Assembly: GCA_913031145.1 (NCBI GenBank)
Contig: CAJWCO010000005.1
Coordinates: forward strand, 1-64,000
Length of the DNA: 64,000 nt
Reading direction: 5' to 3'
Source: an uncultured Cellvibrionales bacterium
GTDB lineage: Bacteria; Pseudomonadota; Gammaproteobacteria; Pseudomonadales; Porticoccaceae
A program made the position numbers and the translations under genes. The notes beneath the pieces are model-generated. The model saw nothing but the letters and a program-made list of their open reading frames with translations, searched no databases and was not told the origin of the DNA. This document shows, piece by piece, positions 45,176-56,094 of the stretch. Each line of letters opens with the position of its first letter. Positions within the stretch are counted from its first letter, which is position 1.

Positions 45176-47200
45176 TTAATTAAATAAAGACTTCAGGGCG
45201 GCTAACGACTCTCTGCGCTGTTCCTCTAGTTGGTTCGGGTCTGATGTGATACCTTCGCCTAGTAGGGTCATGTCCGAGCTGGGTATTTCTTCGACAAATC
45301 GGCTCGGCTGTGTGTTGCTAATAGTGCCAAATTGTTTTCTTTGTAGCGCTCTAGTCATCGTCAGTGTTCTTCTGGCACGCGTGATACCGACATAGGTCAG
45401 ACGTCTCTCTTCTTCAATTTCCTCGGTTTCTACGCTGTTGCGATGTGGCAGAAGTTCTTCTTCCATGCCGATCATGAAGACGTGCAAGAATTCGAGTCCT
45501 TTGGCGGCGTGTAGAGTCATCAGTTGCACTTTGTCTTGCGTTGTTGCGTCTTCATTGCGATCCAACAAATCACGTAGCGCTAGTTTTGCGATCGCCCCCT
45601 CTACTGTTTCGGTCGCAGTTGTGTATTTTTTGTCCGTCGGCGATAGCATTTGGCTGAGCTGCTCGAGTAAAAACTCAATATTTTGCCAGCGTTTTGTCGC
45701 GACATGATCGCTGCTGGCGTTTTGTTGGAGCCAACCATAATAGTTCATATCGTCAAGCATCTCGCGAATGACGTCGATGGGGTTGTCGTTGTAAAGCCGC
45801 TGGTTTATGCGATCGATCCACTCTTTAAATCGGTGAAGTTTCTCGAGGCTCTTTGGCTCAAGTCGCTCGGCAAGACCGAATTCTTTGATGCAATGAAATA
45901 GTGGGACGTTTCGTTGATTTGCATAACTACCCAGCTTTTCTAACGTTGTCGGCCCGATTTGTCGCCGTGGTGTATTGATGATTCGCAAAAATGCATTGTC
46001 ATCGTCCGGATTCACGATGATGCGCAAGTAAGCCATGACATCTTTGATCTCGGTTTTCGCATAGAACGACTGCCCCCCGGTAATTTCATAGGGAATTGCA
46101 TGTGCTTGCAGTTTCATTTCAAGTGCACGAGCTTGGTAGTTACTTCTGTAGAGGACCGCAAAATCAGAATGCTGACAGCGCCGTTTCAACCGCATATCAA
46201 TAATTTCACAGGAGATTCGCTCACACTCCTCATTTTCATTTTCGGTACAGATCAGGCGCAGCGGGTCACCCGGGCCCAACTCACTCCACAATGATTTAGT
46301 GAACACATGAGGGTTATGGGCAATTAAAGCGTTGGCCGCGCGCAATATGCGCCCTGTAGACCGATAATTCTGCTCAAGTTTGACCACCTTTAGGTCTTTA
46401 AAGTCTTCCTTTAGCTGTAACAGGTTCTCCGGTTTAGCGCCGCGCCAGGCGTAAATAGACTGGTCATCGTCGCCTACCACGGTCACGGCTCGGCGCTGTT
46501 TTACAAGCAGTCGAACGAGCTCGTATTGTGCTTTATTGGTATCTTGATACTCATCTACAAGTAGATAACGGATGTGATTCTGCCAGCGCGAAAGTATTTC
46601 ACTATGGTTTTGAAAAAGTTGGACGGGCAGCATCAGCAAATCATCAAAATCAACTGCATTGTAAGCCCGCATCGCCTGCTGATATTGCTGATAGAGTGCG
46701 GCGATACTGTGTTCACTAGTACTTGATGCAGCTTTCGCTGCCGCCTCTGGCGAGAGGAGTGAACTCTTCCAATTAGAAATTGTGCTTTGAATCACATCGA
46801 TTAACTTGTCATCGAGTTCAGTGCGCCTGTGCATTAGCTCGCGCAGGATATTACGGCTGTCTTCCTGATCTAGAATCGAGAAGCCGACTTTAAACCCTAG
46901 CGTCGCAATTTCACTGCGGATGATATGCAAGCCTAGATTATGGAATGTTGAAACCATGATGCCCCGGGTTTGCTGGGCAGATAATAGTTGGGTCACCCGT
47001 GATTGCATTTCCTTTGCTGCTTTATTGGTAAATGTCACTGCGGCTATGTGACGTGCAGGTAATTCACAGTGTTCGATCAGGTACGCGATTTTACGAGTTA
47101 TTACACTTGTTTTACCGCTGCCCGCTCCTGCTAAAATAAGAAGCGGTCCGTCGATATAGCGAAGCGCTTCTTGTTGCTGAGTATTCAGCGAAGCTCGCAT
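45176..47200 (-). CDS. rep: ATP-dependent DNA helicase Rep
   Basis: Rep is a 3'-5' helicase that helps replication forks pass bound proteins. The 674-residue protein is close in length to E. coli Rep. Motifs in order are Walker A GAGSGKTSVITRK, TFTNKAAKEMQ, VDEYQDTN (Walker B), VVGDDDQSIYAWRGA, LEQNYRSTGRI and VQLMTLHAAKGLEF, with VGITRARR near the C terminus. It starts at ATG 47200, overlapping the valS stop by one base (TAATG), and converges on ihfB with a 26-base gap. Confidence 0.97.
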   Translation of the reverse strand: MRASLNTQQQEALRYIDGPLLILAGAGSGKTSVITRKIAYLIEHCELPARHIAAVTFTNKAAKEMQSRVTQLLSAQQTRGIMVSTFHNLGLHIIRSEIATLGFKVGFSILDQEDSRNILRELMHRRTELDDKLIDVIQSTISNWKSSLLSPEAAAKAASSTSEHSIAALYQQYQQAMRAYNAVDFDDLLMLPVQLFQNHSEILSRWQNHIRYLLVDEYQDTNKAQYELVRLLVKQRRAVTVVGDDDQSIYAWRGAKPENLLQLKEDFKDLKVVKLEQNYRSTGRILRAANALIAHNPHVFTKSLWSELGPGDPLRLICTENENEECERISCEIIDMRLKRRCQHSDFAVLYRSNYQARALEMKLQAHAIPYEITGGQSFYAKTEIKDVMAYLRIIVNPDDDNAFLRIINTPRRQIGPTTLEKLGSYANQRNVPLFHCIKEFGLAERLEPKSLEKLHRFKEWIDRINQRLYNDNPIDVIREMLDDMNYYGWLQQNASSDHVATKRWQNIEFLLEQLSQMLSPTDKKYTTATETVEGAIAKLALRDLLDRNEDATTQDKVQLMTLHAAKGLEFLHVFMIGMEEELLPHRNSVETEEIEEERRLTYVGITRARRTLTMTRALQRKQFGTISNTQPSRFVEEIPSSDMTLLGEGITSDPNQLEEQRRESLAALKSLFN

Positions 47201-50061
47201 TAATTGGATTCTATGCGAGAGACTGCGGCTAATCGATCACGTAATATCTGGTCAGAAGTGCGGAGTTCTTCAAGTTTCTGCCGCTCTTTGTCAACAATGT
47301 GAGACGGCGCTTTGTTGACAAAGGACGCGTTACTCAGCTTGGCTTCAAGTTTATCAATCTCAGTGTGTAATTTGTTGACCTCGCGGCTCAGGCGCTGCCG
47401 TTCATCCTCGATATCAACATGGCCCGCCAACGGAACCAAGATTTCTAGATCGCCTGCGATGGCGGTCATGCTAACAGGGACTTCTTCACCCTCGGCGGCC
47501 CAATTAATTTCAGAAAGATGCGCAAGTTTGCACAGAAACTGGTTATTCTGTTGAAGTCGCCTGTGGTCCTCCGCCCCGCCTTTTTCAAGGACGACCGATA
47601 AAAGTTTTGCCGGCGAGATATTCATTTGCGCACGCAGGGAACGAATCCCCACGATCACTGATTTAAGCCATTCAATATCACTTTCCGCTTCGAGGTTGAT
47701 GAGAGCCGGATCGGCCTTTGGATAGGGGCGCTGCATAATTGTATCGCCATCTATATTGGCTAAAGGCGCGATACTCTGCCATATCTCTTCAGTGATGAAA
47801 GGCAACATGGGATGCGCTAAACGCAAGATCGCCTCAAGCACCCGCACCAAGGTTCGACGGGTACCAGTTTTCAGTGTCTGACGGCCGTTTTCATCCCAAA
47901 GGACGGGCTTTGACAACTCCAAGTACCAGTCGCAGTATTCGTTCCATACAAAGTCATAGAGCGCCTGCGATGCCAAATCAAAGCGATAGTTATTCAATGC
48001 ATGTTCTACATCCGTCTGTGCAGCTTGTAAGCGTGATACGATCCACTGATCTGCCAAACTCAGCTCATAACCGTCTGTGTCGCCATTACAGTCGCATCCC
48101 TCGGTATGCAACAAGACGTAACGAGCTGCATTCCACAATTTGTTGCAAAAGTTGCGGTACCCTTCAAGACGTTTCATGTCCCAATTGATATCCCTCCCTG
48201 TAGATGCCAATGCACACAGAGTAAAGCGCAATGCGTCCGCACCGTAAGCCTCGATCCCTTGGGGGAATTGTTTTTTTGTTCGCGCAGCTATTTTTTTTGC
48301 AAACTGGGGTTGCATCATATTAGCGGTACGTTTGGCTTGAAGATCCTCAAGGCTAATACCGTCTATCATGTCCAGAGGATCAATTACGTTGCCCTTGGAC
48401 TTGGACATTTTCTGACCTTGCTCGTCGCGAATGAGCCCGTGTACATACACAGTTTCAAAAGGGACCTGAGGCTGACCGTCGTCATCGCGCAAAAAATGCA
48501 TAGACAACATCACCATCCGAGCGACCCAAAAGAAAATAATATCAAAACCTGTAACCAGTACACTCGTTGGGTGAAATAGGGCGAGTCGGTTGGTTTGTTT
48601 CGGCCAACCCAATGTCGCAAAACTCCACAACGCAGAGGAAAACCAAGTATCTAATACATCTGGATCTTGGTGCAGTGGTCGCATTCCTAACTGGTACTTC
48701 TCGCGCACATGCGTTTCACTATTACCGACAAAAACGTGTCCATTATCGTCATACCAAGCTGGAATACGGTGACCCCACCATAGTTGTCGCGAAATGCACC
48801 AGTCCTGCACGTTGCGCAGCCACGCAAAATACATATTTTCATATTGCTGGGGGACAAATTTGATGCGTCCCTTTTCAACTGCGGATACAGCAGGGACCGC
48901 AAGTTTTTTGGCATCTACATACCATTGGTCAGTTAGCATTGGCTCAATTGCTACGCCACTACGATCGCCAAATGGAACGGTCATATCGTTATCTTCGATA
49001 GCGTGCAGGGCGCCACTTTCTTCGAGATCGGCAATAATTTGACGACGTACTTCAAAGCGATTTAAACCACGGTACTTTTGGGGAATCAATGCGTCGATGT
49101 CGTTGTTATCACTCCCGTCGCTGTTAAGACATTCAGCGGACTGACGAATGCTAGCGCTCTTGGTTAAAATGTTAATCATCGGCAGGTTATGTCGTTGGCC
49201 AACGGCATAATCGTTAAAATCGTGAGCTGGCGTAATTTTTACGCATCCAGTGCCTTTATCCATTTGCGCGTGGTCATCGCCGACGATACCTACTGGGCGG
49301 TTAACCAGCGGGAGTATCACTTGGCTGCCGATAAGATCGCGGTAACGGGGGTCCTCCGGATTCACCGCCACACCGGTATCTCCCAAGAGTGTTTCTGGAC
49401 GAGTCGTCGCTACCACAATGAAGCGATCTCCCGAGGCAGTGGTTTTTCCATCGGCAAGTGGGTAACGGATATGCCACATCTTTCCGGATGTTTCTCGGTT
49501 TTCGACTTCTAGATCTGATATGGCCGTGAGTAACTTTGGATCCCAGTTGACAAGGCGTTTTCCCCGATAGATCAGACCTTCCTCGTAAAGGCGCACGAAG
49601 GCCTCTTGAACACTATTGGAAAAATCCTCATCCATCGTAAAGCGTTCGTTCTCCCAGTCCACGGAATTGCCGAGACGGCGCATCTGTTGGATAATTTCTC
49701 CTCCAGATTCTTCTTTCCACTGCCACACTTTGGCAACGAATTTCTCGCGTCCGAGCGCTCTTCGGTCGGGCTCGCCTTCTGTGGCTAGATTGCGCTCCAC
49801 CACCATTTGCGTTGCAATTCCTGAATGATCTGTACCCACCTGCCACAAGGTATTTCTCCCCTGCATTCGCCGATATCGAATGAGTGCGTCCATGATGGAG
49901 TACTGTAAGGCGTGACCCATATGCAACCGACCTGTAATGTTGGGTGGCGGGATCATGATAGAAAACGGATCGCCTGTACCACTGGGCGCAAAATAACCGC
50001 GTTTTTCCCATTCTTGGTACCAGTGTTGTTCAATCGACTGAGGGTGAAATGTGCTATCCAA
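47200..50061 (-). CDS. valS: Valine--tRNA ligase
   Basis: ValRS charges tRNA-Val. The 953-residue class Ia enzyme has the HMGH signature (47-50, [15 protein letters not shown]), [10 protein letters not shown], a CP1 editing domain ([18 protein letters not shown]), KMSKS in [14 protein letters not shown], and the C-terminal coiled-coil arm (about 890-950, [20 protein letters not shown]). It is followed by rep with one base overlap. The 261-base gap to holC at its 5' side shows no gene. Confidence 0.98.
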   Translation of the reverse strand: MDSTFHPQSIEQHWYQEWEKRGYFAPSGTGDPFSIMIPPPNITGRLHMGHALQYSIMDALIRYRRMQGRNTLWQVGTDHSGIATQMVVERNLATEGEPDRRALGREKFVAKVWQWKEESGGEIIQQMRRLGNSVDWENERFTMDEDFSNSVQEAFVRLYEEGLIYRGKRLVNWDPKLLTAISDLEVENRETSGKMWHIRYPLADGKTTASGDRFIVVATTRPETLLGDTGVAVNPEDPRYRDLIGSQVILPLVNRPVGIVGDDHAQMDKGTGCVKITPAHDFNDYAVGQRHNLPMINILTKSASIRQSAECLNSDGSDNNDIDALIPQKYRGLNRFEVRRQIIADLEESGALHAIEDNDMTVPFGDRSGVAIEPMLTDQWYVDAKKLAVPAVSAVEKGRIKFVPQQYENMYFAWLRNVQDWCISRQLWWGHRIPAWYDDNGHVFVGNSETHVREKYQLGMRPLHQDPDVLDTWFSSALWSFATLGWPKQTNRLALFHPTSVLVTGFDIIFFWVARMVMLSMHFLRDDDGQPQVPFETVYVHGLIRDEQGQKMSKSKGNVIDPLDMIDGISLEDLQAKRTANMMQPQFAKKIAARTKKQFPQGIEAYGADALRFTLCALASTGRDINWDMKRLEGYRNFCNKLWNAARYVLLHTEGCDCNGDTDGYELSLADQWIVSRLQAAQTDVEHALNNYRFDLASQALYDFVWNEYCDWYLELSKPVLWDENGRQTLKTGTRRTLVRVLEAILRLAHPMLPFITEEIWQSIAPLANIDGDTIMQRPYPKADPALINLEAESDIEWLKSVIVGIRSLRAQMNISPAKLLSVVLEKGGAEDHRRLQQNNQFLCKLAHLSEINWAAEGEEVPVSMTAIAGDLEILVPLAGHVDIEDERQRLSREVNKLHTEIDKLEAKLSNASFVNKAPSHIVDKERQKLEELRTSDQILRDRLAAVSRIESN

Positions 50062-50322
50062 TATGAATTCTTCCAGTAATGCCGGCGATATTGATCGCGA
50101 TTATTTTTTCGATTTTGCCCTGTAAGCAGCTCATCTGAAAAGCATGCAGCCTGTCCACGCAAGCACGCGAATTATAGGCGCTCGCGGCGTCCTTAGCCAC
50201 ACATCGGACGGAAATCGTTTGGCGCTTGCCTTTCGGTAATGAGCCCTCGAACGTATGCGAGTTTTGCCGGTGGTGCCTAGGCGCACCCTGTGCTCGCGGG
50301 TTTTTGTCTGACGTTGCCTCGT

Positions 50323-50760
50323 TTAGGTTTTGGAACCCGTAAACTTATCGCTTAGATCAAAGAAATCGAGTGCGTATCCACGTTCTTTATAAAAACGGAA
50401 GTTATTTCTTTTTGATTGCTGATAATCGGGATCTGTATAAATAATTTCAATGACGCGCTCAAAACGACTAAACCATGTCGGTATGTCGGGTTGCAGATTG
50501 ATCAATAATTGATGATGCTCTCCAGGTAGTGGGTCGGCACTGATGGCGATGGGCCAAGATTCTGGCCCGATTGCATGCGGTATAAACGAGGACCGCTCTT
50601 GGCGCCACAAATAGTCATCGAGATGTTGTGCGATATCCGGTGCCTCCACCTGACACAGCACAGTTTGATCTGCTTGCAAAGCTTTCTGCATGAGTTGCCT
50701 GATCAATGCTAGAGCAAGGTCGCGGTCACCAGCTATTTTATAAAAAGAAATGCGGGTCAT
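50323..50760 (-). CDS. holC: DNA polymerase III subunit chi
   Basis: HolC (chi) links the clamp loader to single-strand-binding protein. The 145-residue protein matches the family: FYKIAGDRDLALALIRQLMQKAL at the N terminus, then LDDYLWRQERSSFIPHAIGP and RVIEIIYTD near the end. Order valS-holC-pepA matches Pseudomonas. It lies 15 bases after pepA on the same strand. Confidence 0.94.
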   Translation of the reverse strand: MTRISFYKIAGDRDLALALIRQLMQKALQADQTVLCQVEAPDIAQHLDDYLWRQERSSFIPHAIGPESWPIAISADPLPGEHHQLLINLQPDIPTWFSRFERVIEIIYTDPDYQQSKRNNFRFYKERGYALDFFDLSDKFTGSKT

Positions 50761-50775
50761 ATTCGCAAATTAACA

Positions 50776-52242
50776 TTATGCGCGACTGTCGCACTGCTGT
50801 TTTAAGTACTCCATCAAGAGGGGGACGGGTCGTCCTGTAGCACCCTTTTGGCCGCCCGACAGCCACGCAGTGCCTGCAATATCTATATGCGCCCAAGACA
50901 TCGTTTTTGCAAAACGCGCCAAAAAGCATGCGGCCGTGATCGTACCTGCCTGACGTCCGCCGATATTTCCCATGTCAGCAAAGTTACTTTTCAGTTGTTC
51001 ATCGTAGTCCTCCCATAGGGGAAGTCGCCAAGCACGATCGCCCGAGCGGTTGCCGCTCTCCAGTAATTTTTCGGCGAGACGGTCATCGTTGGCAAGGAGT
51101 CCAGAGGCATGTTTGCCTAGTGCCATAACGCAGGCACCGGTAAGGGTCGCGATATCGATGACTGCGCACGGGTTAAAGCGTTCCGCATAGGTGATGGTGT
51201 CACACAGAATTAATCGACCTTCGGCATCAGTGTTCAAGACCTCGATAGTTTGTCCGGACATGCTAGTGACCACATCGCCGGGGCGCGTCGCGGTGCCACT
51301 GGGCATATTTTCCACCGCCGGCACCAAGCCAATAACATTGATCGCCAGTTGGCTCGCTGCTAGTGCTTGCATAACACCCATCACGGCGCCACCTCCACAC
51401 ATGTCAAATTTCATCTCATCCATTCCAGCGCCGGGTTTTAAACTGATACCGCCTGAGTCAAAGGTAACTGCTTTGCCAATTAACGCGACTGGGGATGTTG
51501 TATGGGTGGTTCCGCGGTACTCCATGACGATCAGTTTTGCGGGTTCTACTGTACCCGCTGCTACCGACAGAAACGATCCCATACCGAGTGCCTGCATATC
51601 GGCTTCTTCAAGAATGGTGGTTGTGAGTGATTCGAATTGGGTTGCCATAGCGTTAGCCTGCTCGGCAAGGTAGGTGGGGGTGCAGATATTAGCGGGTAAA
51701 TCACCCAGTAGTCGCGCGAGATTCACTCCCTTTCCGATCGATTGTCCTGAAGCGAGTCCGATATTGGTGGGTTCAACGTCGGCCTGATTTTCTGACCAGT
51801 ACGTGATCTGCTCTAGTTTGCTGGCGGTGGTTTTGTTATTTTTACTGTACTTGTAGCTCGCTTGAATAGTCTGTTGGGCGACCATGGCGGCACGCCACTG
51901 GGTGTCGCTGATTGGGAGCGTATCGATCCACACAATTTTTGCGACACCCGCGCGTATCGCTTGCTTTGCGGCAGATGCAATCGCAGCAATCTGCTGCTGT
52001 CTTTCGGTTGCGCCCTCAATGCCGACCAGAATTAACTGACCAAAAGGCATCGATGGTGTGTAAATCGTTTTTGTCGAGCCTTTCTTGCCGTCAAATTGAG
52101 TGAGCGCAACGAGTGTTGTCAACTCATCTTTTAGAGTTGCGTCCAACGCGTGTAATCCGGTGTTAAAATCGGCATTGGTTAATAGAATGGCGCAATCCGC
52201 TTTTATTTTTAACGGATCAGTGGAAGATGCAGTAAACTTCAT
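50776..52242 (-). CDS. pepA: Leucyl aminopeptidase PepA
   Basis: PepA removes N-terminal residues from peptides and in E. coli also binds DNA. The 488-residue enzyme has the two-metal active site in LIGKAVTFDSGGISLKPGAG, DEMKFDMCGGGAVMG and the signature NTDAEGRLILCD. It has a promoter-like pair 32 bases upstream, facing lptF. HolC follows in the same direction. Confidence 0.97.
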   Translation of the reverse strand: MKFTASSTDPLKIKADCAILLTNADFNTGLHALDATLKDELTTLVALTQFDGKKGSTKTIYTPSMPFGQLILVGIEGATERQQQIAAIASAAKQAIRAGVAKIVWIDTLPISDTQWRAAMVAQQTIQASYKYSKNNKTTASKLEQITYWSENQADVEPTNIGLASGQSIGKGVNLARLLGDLPANICTPTYLAEQANAMATQFESLTTTILEEADMQALGMGSFLSVAAGTVEPAKLIVMEYRGTTHTTSPVALIGKAVTFDSGGISLKPGAGMDEMKFDMCGGGAVMGVMQALAASQLAINVIGLVPAVENMPSGTATRPGDVVTSMSGQTIEVLNTDAEGRLILCDTITYAERFNPCAVIDIATLTGACVMALGKHASGLLANDDRLAEKLLESGNRSGDRAWRLPLWEDYDEQLKSNFADMGNIGGRQAGTITAACFLARFAKTMSWAHIDIAGTAWLSGGQKGATGRPVPLLMEYLKQQCDSRA

Positions 52243-52279
52243 TGGGGGATCCTATTTTATCTGATGATTCTTGCATAAC

Positions 52280-52308
52280 AAGATAACAGTTTGTTTAAAA
52301 ACACCCAA
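52280..52308 (-). promoter_or_regulatory. Probable pepA promoter
   Basis: On the minus strand, TTGGGT (52308-52303) and an extended -10, TGTTATCTT (TATCTT at 52285-52280), are 17 bases apart. The start near 52274 gives a leader of about 32 bases before the pepA ATG. It overlaps the lptF promoter on the other strand. Confidence 0.5.
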
Positions 52309-52319
52309 GGTTTTATAAG
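52291..52319 (+). promoter_or_regulatory. Probable lptF promoter
   Basis: TTGTTT (52291-52296) and TATAAG (52314-52319) are spaced by 17 bases. Transcription would start near 52326, three bases before the lptF GTG at 52329, so the mRNA may have almost no leader. The two strands' promoters overlap by about 18 bases. Confidence 0.4.
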
Positions 52320-52328
52320 TTTGATGCT

Positions 52329-53438
52329 GTGATTATTTTTCGTTATTTTTGCCGCGAGGTACTATCCACGACCTTTGCGGTCTGTGTCGTATTACTTCTG
52401 ATTTTGATCAGCGGTCGGCTGGTTAAATATCTTGCGGAGGTGGCAGCAAGTGCCATGGAACCGAGTGTGATGCTTGCGGCGTTGGGATATCGGATCCCGG
52501 GATTTCTTGAGTTGACTTTGCCACTGGCCTTTTTTCTTGGGTTACTCCTGTCACTTGGGCGCTTGCGCGTTGATAACGAGATTAGCGTTTTACATGCGTG
52601 TGGCGTATCGGAGGGAAAATTGTTGGGATACACCCTGGTCATCGCAGGGTTTTTGGCGATCTTTGTGGGTTATTTGAGCTTGGTTTTGTCACCTGCGGGA
52701 ATGCAGCGGGCTTCCGTTCTGGCAGCAGCGCAAAGCGCACGAGGGGAAATGGATGACTTAGTGCAGAAGACTTTTTATCCTCTGCGTGATCAGCGCGGAG
52801 TGATCTACGCGGGCGAGATCTCCTCGCAAAAGGGGTTTAACGACGTTTTCTTAGTACTTCCTCGCCAGTCTGGTGAAGGAACTCGAGCAATCGTCGTGGT
52901 CGCCAAAACCGCTACTCAACAACGAAATGAGGGCGGTTTCGATCACTACTTAAGTTTAAAGGACGGCACTCGATATGAAATTACTCCGGGTCGATACGAT
53001 TACCAGCGGACTAATTTTTCGGAATATGGTATCCGGTTGGCAAAAAAGCGGCGCTATAAAGAAGATAATGAAACAGCTTTAATTGCCACTCGGGACCTGT
53101 TCGACTCTCAAGATCCTAAGCAACGCATTGCGCTACAGTGGCGACTGTCAATACCGATGATGATGTTCGTGGTCGCTTTCCTCGCATGGCCGTTGAGTCG
53201 TACTCGGCCGCGTCAGGGACGTTATGCGCGGTTACTTCCAGCCGTGTTGCTGTATTTAACATATTTGTTAGGTTTAAATGCGCTCCGTGGCTCTATTGAG
53301 TCCGGCAGTGTTCCGGCGTCCGTGACTTTACTTCCCATGCATGTAATTTTTCTCGCTCTTGCCGCTATTCTCATTGTAAGAGGGGCGGGCGTGCGTCGAA
53401 ATCGCATTTGGCGTTGGTGGAGCACTCGGCCGTCATGA
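52329..53438 (+). CDS. lptF: LPS export permease LptF
   Basis: LptF is one of two membrane subunits that extract lipopolysaccharide from the inner membrane, powered by LptB. The 369-residue protein starts MIIFRYFCREVLSTTF (GTG), like E. coli LptF. It has helices near residues 10-35, 48-75 and 95-125, a periplasmic beta-jellyroll (about 130-250) and three more helices at the end. The stop overlaps the lptG start (ATGA). Confidence 0.95.
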   Translation: MIIFRYFCREVLSTTFAVCVVLLLILISGRLVKYLAEVAASAMEPSVMLAALGYRIPGFLELTLPLAFFLGLLLSLGRLRVDNEISVLHACGVSEGKLLGYTLVIAGFLAIFVGYLSLVLSPAGMQRASVLAAAQSARGEMDDLVQKTFYPLRDQRGVIYAGEISSQKGFNDVFLVLPRQSGEGTRAIVVVAKTATQQRNEGGFDHYLSLKDGTRYEITPGRYDYQRTNFSEYGIRLAKKRRYKEDNETALIATRDLFDSQDPKQRIALQWRLSIPMMMFVVAFLAWPLSRTRPRQGRYARLLPAVLLYLTYLLGLNALRGSIESGSVPASVTLLPMHVIFLALAAILIVRGAGVRRNRIWRWWSTRPS

Positions 53439-54505
53439 TGTCTAGGTTGTCGTCGCATGTGGGTCGTTCAGTGTTCAGAGCAATTTCTGTTGCACTACTA
53501 GCGATCGTGGGGCTGGACGCTATTGCTGCCATTATTGATGAGGCAGATTCACTTACGGGGCACTATTTTTTCGTTGATTCCCTAGAGTACGTTGCCATCA
53601 CGTTGCCCTCGCGAGTCTATGAATACATCCCCATGGCCGCCTTAATCGGCTGCTTGTTTGGATTGGGGCAACTGGCAAACGATAGTGAGTTAATTGTGAT
53701 GCGAGCTGCGGGTGTTTCAACCCTGCGTATTGTGCTGTTCGTGCTGCGCCCGACCCTGATGTTTGTTCTCGCTGGACTGCTAATTGGCGAGTATTTCTCA
53801 CCGTATCTTGACCAGTATGCGCAGGGCCAGCGCGAGTACCTGCGCAAGGGTGCGTCGGCCGCCGACGCGACCACGGGATTATGGATCCGAGAGGATCACG
53901 AGGTCATGCATTTTAATGCGGTATTTCCAGGTGGCGTACTCTTCGGCGTGACCCGGTATCAGTTTTCCCCCGAGCGTGAGCTTTTAGAGGCCAGTTTTTC
54001 TTCGCGGGCGACTTACAATAGCGTATCCAAGCGTTGGGTAGAGGAAAATATTTCTATTACTCGTTTTTACCATAACCATACTGAAACAGACAAATTAGTG
54101 ACTCGCCAATGGGACTCTGAATTAAGTCCACAGCTTTTGTTGGTGAATGTTTTGCCGCCAGAAGGACTGTCGAGTTCAACACTTTACTACTATATCCATT
54201 TTTTAGAGCAGCAAGGAGCCGACGCAGGGATTTATGAGTTAGCGTTTTGGCGTAAGGTGCTTCAGCCGCTGATCGTCTTGGGTTTGGTTGTGTTAGGCAT
54301 TTCCTTTGTCTTTGGGCCTTTGCGTGGGGCGCCTATGGGGCTGAAGATATTCGTGGGCGTTCTTGTCGGTATTATCTTTAATATTGCTCAGGACATGTTG
54401 GGTCCTTCGAGTCTAGTCGTAGGCTTTAATCCCCTTATCGCGGTACTCTTGCCGATTATCGTGTGTTTTTTTGCAGGACTTGAGCTATTGCGCAGAGCGC
54501 GCTGA
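53435..54505 (+). CDS. lptG: LPS export permease LptG
   Basis: LptG pairs with LptF in the LptB2FG exporter. I start it at ATG 53435 (356 residues), where ATGATG overlaps the lptF stop; the second ATG at 53438 is equally possible. Helices flank a periplasmic jellyroll, with VYEYIPMAALIGCLFGLGQLANDSEL, ELIVMRAAGVST and FVFGPLRGAPMGLKIFVGVLVG typical of the family. It converges on glpK with a 16-base gap. Confidence 0.95.
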   Translation: MMSRLSSHVGRSVFRAISVALLAIVGLDAIAAIIDEADSLTGHYFFVDSLEYVAITLPSRVYEYIPMAALIGCLFGLGQLANDSELIVMRAAGVSTLRIVLFVLRPTLMFVLAGLLIGEYFSPYLDQYAQGQREYLRKGASAADATTGLWIREDHEVMHFNAVFPGGVLFGVTRYQFSPERELLEASFSSRATYNSVSKRWVEENISITRFYHNHTETDKLVTRQWDSELSPQLLLVNVLPPEGLSSSTLYYYIHFLEQQGADAGIYELAFWRKVLQPLIVLGLVVLGISFVFGPLRGAPMGLKIFVGVLVGIIFNIAQDMLGPSSLVVGFNPLIAVLLPIIVCFFAGLELLRRAR

Positions 54506-54521
54506 CTCTGAACGGTTGATG

Positions 54522-56012
54522 TCAGCCCTTGATTCTGCCGATAGCGCGCTGCCAGCCAGCCACTTTGAGGTCTCGCCGTTCGGTATCCATGACTGGCAAG
54601 AAGCGATGCTCGCATTGCCAGTGGCGAGAAAAGCCGTCCTGATTAGGCCAAATTCCAGCTCTCGACGCTGCTAGCCAAGCCGCCCCCAGTGCCGACGTTT
54701 CGGTTATGGTGGGGCGATCTACGCGTAGCTGTAAAATATCGGCCAGAAATTGCAGAGTCCAATCGCTCGCGGCCATGCCGCCGTCTACCCGCATCACATC
54801 AGGATTTTTAGAATCCCAGTCAGAGCTCATCGCGCGGATGAGGTCAAGGGTTTGATAACAGACTGATTCGAGTGCCGCACGTGTAATTTCTTTGTGCGTC
54901 GTTGCGAGGGACAGGCCGACGAGTGCGCCGCGGGCTTGTGGATCCCACCATGGTGCACCGAGTCCGGTAAATGCCGGTACCATATAGACGTCGTCAAGGG
55001 GGTCTGCATCGCGCGCAAAGTCGTCTGATTGCTTTGCTGACGCGATAATTCCAAGATTGTCGCGAAGCCAGTTAACAGCAGCCCCCGCAGTAAATATGGA
55101 ACCTTCGAGCGCATAATGAATTTCACCATCAAGGCATGACGCAATGGTCGTTATCAATGCATGCTCGGATTGGACGGCCTTTGAACCTGTGTTGAGAAGG
55201 GCAAAACAGCCGGTTCCATAGGTCGACTTCAGCATGCCGGGCGAAAAGCATGCTTGACCCATCGCAGCCGCCTGCTGGTCGCCTGCGACCCCGCAAAGTC
55301 TGATTTTCCCGTCAAATAGATCCTTTGTGGTGTGCCCAAAATCTGCATTACAATCGCGTACCTCAGGCAGGAGCGCGCGAGGCACGTTAAATATATCGAG
55401 CAGATCGTCGTCCCACTGTTGTTCATGAATGTTGTAGAGCATTGTCCGTGAGGCATTGGTAGCGTCAGTTGCATGCACCATGCCCCCTGTCAGATTCCAT
55501 ATAAGCCAACTATCAATTGTGCCAAACGCTAATTCGCCGCGCTCTGCGGCAGATCGAGCGCCTTCTACAGAATCTAAAATCCAGCTCACTTTGGTCGCTG
55601 AAAAATAGGGGTCGAGCAACAAACCGGTTTTTTTGGTAAGGGTTGGCTCAAGCCCTTGACGCTTGAGGTTCGCGCAGTGTGGGGCGGTTCGACGGTCTTG
55701 CCAACCGATAGCATTATAGAGAACTTGGCCGCTTTGACGATGCCATATCACTGTCGTCTCACGTTGGTTGGAAATGCCTAATGCGGCAATTTGCGAGCTT
55801 TTTACGCACCCGTTTTGTATCGCTATGCGGGCGGTTTTGAGAGTGGTTTGCCATATCTCTTCGGGATCATGTTCAACCCATCCGGCTTGGGGTACAAAAC
55901 GATTTATCTCAATTTGAGATTGGCCTCGGATGCAAAATGCGGTGTCAAAAAGGAGGCTTCTGGACGACGTAGTCCCCTGATCCAATGCGATGACAAATTC
56001 GCTATACGTCAT
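54522..56012 (-). CDS. glpK: Glycerol kinase GlpK
   Basis: GlpK phosphorylates glycerol to glycerol 3-phosphate. The 496-residue FGGY kinase has the ATP site [16 protein letters not shown], the [11 protein letters not shown] segment, [15 protein letters not shown], and the [18 protein letters not shown] signature. Length is normal. No glpF or glpD is nearby, unlike many operons, so it may stand alone or be regulated from elsewhere. Confidence 0.97.
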   Translation of the reverse strand: MTYSEFVIALDQGTTSSRSLLFDTAFCIRGQSQIEINRFVPQAGWVEHDPEEIWQTTLKTARIAIQNGCVKSSQIAALGISNQRETTVIWHRQSGQVLYNAIGWQDRRTAPHCANLKRQGLEPTLTKKTGLLLDPYFSATKVSWILDSVEGARSAAERGELAFGTIDSWLIWNLTGGMVHATDATNASRTMLYNIHEQQWDDDLLDIFNVPRALLPEVRDCNADFGHTTKDLFDGKIRLCGVAGDQQAAAMGQACFSPGMLKSTYGTGCFALLNTGSKAVQSEHALITTIASCLDGEIHYALEGSIFTAGAAVNWLRDNLGIIASAKQSDDFARDADPLDDVYMVPAFTGLGAPWWDPQARGALVGLSLATTHKEITRAALESVCYQTLDLIRAMSSDWDSKNPDVMRVDGGMAASDWTLQFLADILQLRVDRPTITETSALGAAWLAASRAGIWPNQDGFSRHWQCEHRFLPVMDTERRDLKVAGWQRAIGRIKG

Positions 56013-56094
56013 GCGGGTAACGCCCTTATTTAGTGTGTTTTTGGCGGAAGCACTTTTGTTGCAAGCTTAGCAGACCCTCTGTATCTATGTCTTA

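Noticed and set aside
50062-50322. 261-base gap between valS and holC
   Set aside because: I looked for a tRNA, small gene, strong hairpin with T-run or promoter, and found none I can support. It may hold the valS promoter.
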